DNA from: Closterium sp. NIES-65
Lineage: Eukaryota; Streptophyta; Zygnematophyceae; Desmidiales; Closteriaceae
Assembly (NCBI GenBank): GCA_948144175.1
Contig: CANXME010002591.1
Location: 3,796,501-3,860,500, forward strand
Length of the DNA stretch: 64,000 nucleotides
Direction: 5' to 3'
Shown: positions 56,484 through 64,000 of the stretch, piece after piece
How positions within the stretch are numbered: position 1 is the first letter of the stretch
Layout: the number at the start of each line of letters is the position of its first letter
The notes under the pieces: model-generated
Database searches by the model: none
What the model was told of the DNA's origin: nothing
Seen by the model: only the letters and a program-made list of their open reading frames with translations
Made by a program: the position numbers and the translations under genes

Positions 56484-57443
56484 GCACACCTCGGCGCGCC
56501 TCCTGCTGTGTCTGCTTGCTCGCACTCCCTGCCATGGCACCACCACGCAACGTGATCCTGCCAGGGCCTCCTTTCCTCGGCTGTCCTCTCTGCCCTACCT
56601 CTCCTCCTCCCCTCGCCTTGCTTCGCCCGCACATGTTAGCATGTAGCACCACCAGACCCCGTTGCTGGCTCTTTAGTCAGCACGTAGGGTAGGGTGCCCA
56701 CTTTTGGTAGTTGCCTGGAAAAACCCCTGCCCAACCAGAGGTTCTGGTTCTCAAGGAAAGCGGGCTGAGCAGGGCTGTTGATGTGAGTGTCTTTGTGGAG
56801 ACGCATTAGTAGAGAGGAATCATAGTGAAGTACTGTAGTTCGTAAGAACGCAGAGACATGGAGAGCATGCGGGCAGATGGGACAGGCTGGGCCACTGGTA
56901 TTTGATTATGTATGGGTTGGATTAGATAAACTTAACCTGGCAGAAACCGAGGGTGAACAGGCAGATAATCTCTGGTGGATAAACAAATGTCACTTTGAAG
57001 CTCAAGGCCCAAATTGTTCAACCTAAGTTGACCGGTGAACTGTGCAGGGGATCCCCACCCCACAGAAGTTTTAATGGTGGGTGTTGTGAGTGACACCTCC
57101 AAACTCTTAAACCAGACCTAGGGCGAATTACATTTTTCATTTTTCCGACCAGACGATTGTGTGGTTACGAAACTTAGTAAAACTCGGCAGAGAGTACGTC
57201 AGCGTTTAAGCGACGTCGCATTTTTCGTACTGCCTCCTTACAACATCGCATTGGTCACAACGCGTCCGTGCAACGTCGCAATTTTCGCACTCGCCCAGAC
57301 AGCCGTCCGGACTTTCAACGAATTCAAAAAATGTAACACGCCCTTGGACACGCCCAAGTCCCAAGTTGCAGGCGAGCAAGTTTCCGAACCCCCTCCATCA
57401 AGAATACTGTATTGGTACTAATCCTGTCCCTTGCGGTCTGTAC
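56484..57443. other. CYP51 3' flank and intergenic DNA
   Basis: Expected 3' UTR followed by unremarkable DNA. A short ORF at 57161-57421 sits in weakly repeated text (AACGTCGCAATTTTCGCACT against ACGTCGCATTTTTCGTACT), has no recognisable domain and is not called. Confidence 0.5.
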
Positions 57444-58156
57444 CAGGGCTCTTGCTAGGATTTGGGCCTGTCTGAAAACACCGAAGTAAAAAATCGTTCC
57501 GTCTGACGATCAAACGGGCATATTTTTCTGGTCTGATTTTCCAGACGAATGTTGGAGCTTAGTCTGATTTTTCAGACTATTAAATTTGCATAGTCTGATT
57601 CAGCTGACACCCTTGTCTAGCATAATCGCACTTGGTTTTGCGCCCCTGGCGCGGCGCTGACAGCTCGCTAGCTGACAGGCGTGTGGCTGTTGAGGGGCAT
57701 GCATGTGGCATTGAGGTGCTGCGACGGATCAAGTTGGGTGGAGTGGAGGGACGCGAGAAGGAATTGGGGGGCTGGGCTGTTGTGAGACTTCACAAGGGGC
57801 ATGGGGAGGGGACCTGGGGAGGGGACCTAAGGCTGGGGGGAAGGGGGAGAAGGTCTGGACTAGGCCTGGAAGAGGAGCGAGGGCTTCAAAAGGGGGGCTG
57901 AGCTGTTAGAGAAGTGAGGGAACGGTGGGGGGGGGGGGGGCGGGGGGACGGGGTTCGGTATCAGACGAATTGCAACCCGCTATCTGAAATTTCAGACTAA
58001 GTATAAGGCCTGCTCTGAAAAATCAGATGAACTAAAATTCGTAATCTTACGGATCAGACGAAGTAAAAATCATCGTCTTGAAAATCAGATGAAACCCAAC
58101 ATCAAGGTCTGAAAATCAGAAAATCAGACCAATTTGGTCTGATAACGAGAGCCCTG
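57444..58156. mobile_element. hAT-like MITE
   Basis: 713 bp bounded by CAGGGCTCTTG and its near complement (CGAGAGCCCTG), with a perfect 8-bp target duplication GTCTGTAC at 57436-57443 and 58157-58164. The CAGGG terminus plus 8-bp duplication is diagnostic of the hAT superfamily. Both ends carry many GTCTGATTTTCAGAC-like palindromic motifs (57470-57600 and 57965-58140). The centre is G-rich with a G run (57930-57942). No transposase, so non-autonomous. Confidence 0.85.
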
Positions 58157-58171
58157 GTCTGTACCATATTG

Positions 58172-58300
58172 TGTCAAATGGTATAATTTGTTATAGGCTG
58201 CAGTGAGGTGCTCCTTAGTGAGTACAATTCAGGTAGGGTTTCATATTTGAACTCCCTTGCTTTCTTAGTCATAGCATTCCTTTGCATTCCATTTCTGGGA
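58172..58300 (+). repeat. Element H 5' LTR
   Basis: 129 bp, starting TGTCAAATGG and containing GTAGGGTTTCATATTTG as in D and E. The 3' end (TTTCTGGGA) lacks the usual CA, and the boundary is taken from the adjoining primer site. Confidence 0.65.
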
Positions 58301-58704
58301 TGGTATCACGAGTAGGTTTAGAATCCTTGCCTAGCCTAGCCTACCTCGTGCCCTCCGCGCCCTAGAGCACCTCCGCGTCTCACGCGCCCTTTGTCACGCG
58401 CCTTAGCACCCTCCGCGCCCTTGCGCCCTCCGCGCTCTAGAGTGCCTTCGCGCCCTCCGCGCCCTTTGTCACGCGCCCTAGCGCCCTCCACCCCCTTCGT
58501 AAAGCGCCCTCTGTAACGCGCCCTCCGCGCCTCCACGCCTAGCCCTCCCCTACGCGCCCTCCACGCCCTCCATATCGTGCCTCCGCCCCAGCCCGTCGCA
58601 TCGCTCGTGGCCCCTTTTAGGACCTTTGCCTGTTGCTAGTGTAGGAACTTGTGCTTTTAGTTTAGGTGCTTGTGCAGTCACTAGCCGAACCGTGACGTGT
58701 TGCG

Positions 58705-61700
58705 TCACTCTCGTTCACACTGGACTCCGGCTCGTCTCAGTGCTTCTTCCGCGACCACACTACTGTCACGCCTCTTTCGGCTCCAGTCCCAGCTGCCTTG
58801 GCTGATCCTACTTCAGGACCAGCAGTTGCTTGCAGCTCGACCACTCTCCCGTCCCTAGTTGTCCCCTCTGGTTTCCTCACTGACCTCTACATCACCTCGT
58901 TCTCTCAGAACTTGGTGGGTATTGGATACCTTTAGAACCGGGGGATCACAATCACTTTTGCTGCGCATGGGAGGACTGCGACCTGTACGGACTCTTCCAC
59001 CGGGGCAGTTCTTGCCACATTCACCAGAGAGCCCCATTCAGGTCTCATCGTCCTATACACTCCGCCCCCGCAGGTAGCTGCGTCTGGTCAGGTTGCTTCA
59101 TCCCCCCTGGTAGCAAAGTTCGGTCAGGTTACTGCGTCCCCACAGGTTGCGGTGTCCGGTCAGGTTGCTGTGTCCAGTCAGGTTGCTGTGTCCAATCTAG
59201 TTGCTGCGTCTTGCTCCTGTCGATCCCTAGCCCACCCAGCCGTCTTGTGGCACCACCGCCTTGGCCACCTGTCGCTCCCCTGCCTCCGCAGCATGGCCGG
59301 TCACAGTCTTGTCTCAGGTCTCCCGCGCGTCTTTCCGTCGCTCCCTCCCTCACTTGCTGCACCTTGCACTCCTTGCATCGCCGGCTGCGTGCGCGTCACT
59401 CCGCACTCCTCCCTTCGTCCAGCCACTGCTCCCATCCAAACTTTCCACCTGGACGTCTGGGGCCTTGCCCCTACGCTCGGACCTGAGAGGGAGCGCTACT
59501 TTCTAGTGGTCGTTGACGACTACTCCAGGTACACCACGGTGTTTCCTCTCGCGAAGAAGTCCAAGGTGACTTCTAGTCTGTTCTGGTGGCTTTTGGCCAC
59601 TGAGACAGTTGTGGTAGTCCCGTTGTCTCCACTTTGACCGTGGGGGTGAGTTTCGCTACGGCGTCCTTGCCGACATCTGCGGCGAGCAGGGCATCAGATA
59701 GTCCTGGACACTGCCGGAGTCCCCACAACAAAATGGGGTTGCTGAGCACCGCATTTGCTTGGTCATGGACATCGCTCGTACGTCCATGATCCATGCTCGT
59801 GCGCCCCACTTTCTGTGGCCCTACGCGCTTCGCTACGCCACACACCAGGTGAACCTCCAGCCTCGTGTCTCGCGGCCAGAGGTTTCACCAACCCGTCTAT
59901 CTTGGCTCTTTGCCGGCTTGAGCGCGAGGAGCAGGAGTGGTTGGAGCAGGAGAGGCAGGAGCTGCAGCAATTGGACCAGCAACATCAGCAGAAACAACAG
60001 AAGCAGCAGCAGCAGCAGTAGCAGCAGCGACGGTGGCGGCAGCGGCAGCAGCAGCCGTCACCTTTGCAGCAGTTGTTCCCTCCAGTGAGTGGCCTTTGGG
60101 CCCTTGGTCTTCCATCCTCTCATCCTGTCCGTTCCCAATCTCCTACTACATACGGTCCTACATTTCCTCTTCCGGACCCGACTCCGGCTGTTTACTCTCC
60201 TCAGTCACAGTCGTCTCCTCCTGTTGTCCCGCACGACTGGACCAGTCGTTGTCCTCCGCGTGCTCGACCCTCGTCTCCTCTTGCCGACCTCCGCACTACC
60301 TTGTTTCATTCTAGTCCTCGTCATTCTCCACCTGTGTATGTTCTCCCCTCACATATTGAGTCGTCTCTCACCGTTTCCTCTCACCCTATCACTGACTACT
60401 ACCGTGCTACTCGCCCTATTGTCTCCTGTGTCCATGCCACTCTTGTTACCGACCCTTGTGCCTCTCCGTCGTCTATCTTGGCTCTTACTAGCACTGTTGC
60501 TAACTTTGCTTCCACCCGCCGTCTTGACTACGCCACATGTGTGGTGGTTGCTCCATCAGGGGTGAGTCAGCCCTTAGCTGTGACGTCCTAGAGGACAGGC
60601 AGTTTGAGCTGGAGTTTTTGGCAGCTGCTTCCCCCTCTCTCTGCGCCATGCTGCTTTCCCTTAAGGGAGACCCCGACGCCCTTAACATACCGACACCTTG
60701 CACGTACCGTGAGGCAGTGTCAGAGGAGTGGGCCTCAAAGTGGAAAGCGGCTATGGATTAAGAGTTAGCGTCTTGGAGATCCACAAACACTTACGACGAC
60801 GCAATTCCCCCTCCCAGGGCGAACATTGTTGATGGCATGTGGCTCTTCAAGGTGAAGCGGTCGCCTGGTTCACCGCCCGTGCTCAAAGCGCGCTACATGG
60901 CTAGGGGTTTTAGTCAGCGTGAGGGAGTTGACTTCTTCCAGACCTTCGCCCCAAACCCGAAGATGAATACTCTTCGGGTGTCACTGCACGTAGCAGCACA
61001 GCGAGACTACGAGTTGCACTCCCTCGACTTCTCCACTGCGTTTCTCTCGGGCCGCCTACACGAGGAGATCTGGCTGCGTTGTCATCCTGGCTTCATTGAC
61101 ACCTTCCCACTTGGGACCCAGTGGAGCTTGAGGCGACCAGTCTACGGTCTCCGCCAGTCGCCCCGTGAGTGGCTCGGCACTCTTCGCTCCACGCTTCGTG
61201 ACCTTGGGTTTTGTCCTTCCTCTGCCGACCCATCATTGTTAGTTCGCGCTGGTTCCACTCCTTTCTTTATACTAGTTTATGTGGACGACTTAGTCTTTGC
61301 TACAACAGACAGGGCAGCTCTGTCTGAGGTGAAGTCCGAACTGCAGAAGAGACACACGTGTACTGACCTCAGTGAACTGCAGCGCTACCTTGGCCTGCAG
61401 ATCACCAGGGACGGAGCCGCTCGCACCATCACACTGACTGAATCACACATGGTGCAGCAGGACCTTTGGTGGTTCGGTTTTAGTTCTCCACCACACAGCC
61501 CACTCCTCTTGCCGTTGAACACCGACTCTCCGGCCCTTTTCGCGATGAGCCGTTTGAGTCTAGTGGTCCCTACGCAGAGCTCATAGGCTGCCTCATGTAC
61601 CTGATGACTTGTACTCGGCCGGACCTCGCCTTTCCCCTCAGCGACCTCTCTTGCTTTGTTGTGACTGGGAGACACCGTCCTGTTCACTGGTCAGCTGCTG

Positions 61701-62254
61701 TGAGGGTGGCGAAGTACTTGGCGACTATATCAGCCATGAGGCTTGTGCTTGGAGGGACACAACCAGTTGTGTTGACCGGTTACTGCGACTCTTCCCACGC
61801 TGACGACGTGGAGACTCAGCATTCGACTCAGGGTTACTGCTTTAGTCTGAATGCTGGTGCTGTGTCGTGGAGGTCTACACGATCGTCGTATGTGGCTTCG
61901 TCCAGCGAAGAGGCAGAGATCTACGCTGGTGCCATGGCGGCACAGGAGCTTCGCTGGTTGACCTTCTTGCTCACCAACCTTGGTGAGCGGCCTCGCTCTG
62001 CACCGACCTTGTACGCTGACAACAAGGCCATGATCCTCCTGTGTCAAAAGCCTCGACTGGAGAGCAAAGTGAAGCATATTGACGTGAGGTATGTTCTCCT
62101 GCGAGGGTTACAGCGACGCGGCCAGGCACGCTTGGACTTTGTGCCCTTAGAGGCCAACACTGCCGACGTTTTCACCAAGGCCTTGGCAACTGGTGACCAC
62201 CACAGGTTCAGTGTGCAGTTAGGGCTTGTTGAGGTTGGGCCACGGTTGCTGTAG
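58705..62254 (+). pseudogene. Element H pol
   Basis: Protease: TLDSGSSQCFFRD near 58715, with a stop soon after (about 58932). Integrase: 59152-59637 with FHLDVWGL and VVVDDYSRYTTVFPL, then loss of frame before the second catalytic aspartate. The DIARTSMIHARAPHFLWP segment resumes near 59765. A low-complexity linker (59930-60060) precedes reverse transcriptase: about 60600-61586 with a stop at about 60760, then KARYMARGFSQ and YVDDLVFATT (about 61280). RNase H at 61595-62254 is open with YCDSSHADD, SSEEAEIYAGAMA, YADNKAM and NTADVFTKAL. It represents a more divergent lineage than C-F. Confidence 0.8.
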
Positions 62255-62354
62255 TGTTGCTCTTATTGCGTGTTCTGCTTGTCATGCCTTGGTATATAGT
62301 GTGCTCCCTTGAACTGGCCTTGTGGCCGCTTGCTTGTGCTCGGAATTTGTGGGG

Positions 62355-62463
62355 TGTCCAATGTTGTAGTCTTAGAGATGTTAGTTATAGGGGGTACAAC
62401 TAATAGGGTTAGGTTTATGTACCCCAACCAGCCTTAGTCAAATCAACACTTTCATTCTTGACA
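62355..62463 (+). repeat. LTR between H and I
   Basis: 109 bp, TGTCCAATGTTGTAG to TTCTTGACA. It is preceded by the end of H (GTGGGGTG, polypurine-like) and followed by primer site TGGTATCACCTAGG, so it can act as 3' LTR of H and 5' LTR of I. Confidence 0.7.
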
Positions 62464-62529
62464 TGGTATCACCTAGGTTAGGATCCCGTGGGATCCCGTT
62501 CCTCTTGTTCATGTCCGTAGCGCCCGAGC

Positions 62530-63120
62530 CTGTCCCGTACCCTAGTGCCCGTTTCACCCGTACTGTCTCCTAACGCCTATCGCGCTCGTCTCTCTCGGCC
62601 CTAGCGCCCGCTGCGCCTCCTGTCGCGTCGCCCCTGCTGTCTTGTCTCGTCTCGTCGCCCTTGCTGTCCCGTCCCATCGCCCCTGGTGTCGCGTCGCCCC
62701 TGTTCTCCCGTTCCGTCCCATCGCCCCTGCTACCCCGTTGTGTCGCCCCCTGCTATCCCGTCGTGTCGCCCCCTGCTGTCTTGTCCCGTCCCGTCGCCCC
62801 TGCTGTCCCGTCGCGTTGCGCCTGTCCCTGCTGTCTCGTTGCGTCGCGCTATCTTGCCGTGTCGCACTTCCCATCCCGTCCCGTCGCACGCGCCTCGTGC
62901 GCCCTGCCCGTCCGTCGCGCCCCGTGCGCCCTGCCCGTCCGTCGCGCCCCCGCTGCACCCTGCCCGTCCGTCGCGCCTCGTGCGCCCTGCCCATCCATTG
63001 CATCCCCGCTGCGCCTTGTCCGTCTGTCGCGCCACGTGCTCCCTGCCCGTCCGCGCCTATCGCACCCGTCCCTGCCAGTCGTGTCCTGTCCCGTCCCGTC
63101 GCACTGTTTGTCACGCCCTA
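62530..63120 (+). repeat. Element I leader repeats
   Basis: Units of TGTCCCGTCGC and CGCCCCTGCT, then GCGCCCTGCCCGTCCGTC. ORFs over it on both strands are repeat artefacts. Confidence 0.65.
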
Positions 63121-63181
63121 CACAAACCCTATAGGCGTTTAGGGTTTCCGCAGCATCAATATCCACCTCTACGCTTCCGCT

Positions 63182-64000
63182 ATGGCGACCCCTAGGGTCC
63201 TGCGCTTCGACGCTGAGGGTAGGGTGCTCGAGTTCTCGGTCTGGCTTCTGCGTGCACGCCGCCTCCTAGAGAGCAAGGTTTAGGCACACGAGACTCTGTG
63301 GGCCCACTCTTCCGGTGACCTACCTGAGCCCACTGACCCTTCACCCTTAGCAGCTGACCCCACACGTGCAGATAGTGACCGTTATGCACGCGAGCGTGCT
63401 GACGTGACCGTGTGGAAGTCGTGCGACGCTGCGGCCTGCATTGCCCTCAGCAACCTCCTCCCTGAGTTTGAGGAGACCCACTTCACTCAGGTTCGCACAA
63501 CTAGTGAGTTCCTGACTGCGAACAAGGCCTGCTACGCTACTCCCACCACTGTCTTGCTTGGTTGCATGTTTCTTCCATTCCTGTTTCCTGACCTCGCCTC
63601 GTTTGAGCGCACTGCTGACTTGATCACTCATTTGCGCCTGGTCAATTCTAGCTGTCGCGCTGCTTGCACTGACGCACAGCTTGCACTGCTCCCTTCCCCC
63701 ATGGCGATTACTATCTATTTCATCGCCACCAGCCTCCCTAACCGCCTTGCCTTGGTTCGTGATGCGCTTCTTCTGAAGCGCCCTAGCGAGCTCACTATCG
63801 AGGTCCTTGAGTCGGCCCTCAAGGACGTCGAGAGCAACCTCCGCTCGGTAGCCTCTGCCTCTAGTGCTGTGCCCCCTCCACTGTTCCACGGGTGCACTGT
63901 CCTTCAGCTGCTCACCTTTACTGCCTCCCTCGCCACTGTCGCTACTGACGTGACCGCAGCTGGTGTTACGACTTCTTCGCGGTCTCGGGGTAGGAGTGGC
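63182..64000 (+). pseudogene. Element I gag, partial, with a stop codon
   Basis: Starts MATPRVLRFDAEGRVLEFSV, aligned with the gag starts of D and E. An in-frame TAG at 63281-63283 ends the first part. The same frame then stays open to the window end and aligns with the capsid region (LFPDLASFERTADLITHLR, AITIYFIATSLPNRLALVRD). Only the single stop was seen in the part present. Confidence 0.75.

Larger units (their letters stand above)
58172..62354 (+). mobile_element. Copia relic H without gag
   Basis: A 5' LTR-like block (58172-58300, TGTCAAATGGTATAATTTG), primer site TGGTATCACGAG (58301), a GC-rich leader of GCGCCCTCCGCGCC repeats (58350-58590), then pol beginning directly in protease. 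Gag and the knuckle are missing. pol ends at 62254, and the tail with one GGCC-TTGT-GGCC hairpin (62316-62327) stops before a short G-rich tract. The LTR that follows (62355-62463) is not a close match to the 5' one. Confidence 0.7.
62355..64000 (+). mobile_element. Copia element I, 5' end (truncated by the window)
   Basis: LTR, primer site (62464), a leader of CCCGTCGCGTCGCCCCTGCTG-type repeats (62530-63100), then gag from 63182. The rest lies outside the window. Confidence 0.75.

Noticed and set aside
57161..57421. 86-residue ORF downstream of CYP51
   Set aside because: Internal degenerate repeats (ACGTCGCA...CGCACT), no recognisable family and no splice context.

Overview
The window is nuclear DNA from a green plant lineage. 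Three intron-containing host genes are plant-type: a 14-3-3 protein, Mediator subunit MED10 and the sterol 14-demethylase CYP51. They are short-exon, GC-rich genes with pyrimidine-rich introns and large simple-sequence arrays. Ty1/copia LTR retrotransposons fill most of the rest. The mix would fit a streptophyte (charophyte) alga such as a zygnematophyte, but that placement is inference from gene style.

Layout. (1) 1-18196: a minus-strand copia element of family B (B1), cut by the window's left edge. Inside it, non-autonomous element A1 (668-9541) sits in gag and itself holds copia element C (2257-9490). Defective copia element F (10103-18102) sits in the 5' LTR of B1 and holds non-autonomous element G (16219-17784). 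(2) 18197-26606: AT-rich host DNA carrying copia element E (18852-26305), whose gag-pol frame is open except for one stop codon. (3) 26607-42474: a second family B copy (B2), plus strand, split by non-autonomous A2 (27188-28827, in gag) and by copia D (31309-38693, in pol). D has LTRs identical by eye and one open gag-pol frame, so it is the best candidate for a live element. (4) 43093-56483: gene island with 14-3-3 (minus), an Ala-rich membrane-anchored ORF (minus), MED10 (minus) and CYP51 (plus, divergent from MED10). (5) 56484-64000: a hAT-like MITE with an 8-bp target duplication, a gag-less copia relic H, and the start of another copia element I that begins at the LTR directly following H.

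Nesting order was read from target-site duplications: CCAAC for C, TGTTC for A1, TGAAG for A2, ACATT for D and GATCA for E are perfect. F, G and B2 have decayed ones. Removing A2 restores the B2 gag frame, and removing A1 rejoins the B1 gag.

Main points of interest: (a) MED10 intron 2 is almost entirely a CTG-sense triplet array of about 775 bp plus a 22-bp minisatellite, with the array running to within about 20 bases of the 3' splice site. (b) The CYP51 3' end carries three copies of the last exon's acceptor and start, and the first copy is open and in frame through to the true terminus. (c) The copia clade C/D/E/F has a non-canonical zinc-knuckle spacing, a GC-rich tandem-repeat leader, and paired 3'-UTR mini-hairpins whose stems show a compensatory change. 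(d) G looks like a chimera made by template switching at primer-binding sites and includes a near full-length initiator-tRNA-like sequence ending in CCA.
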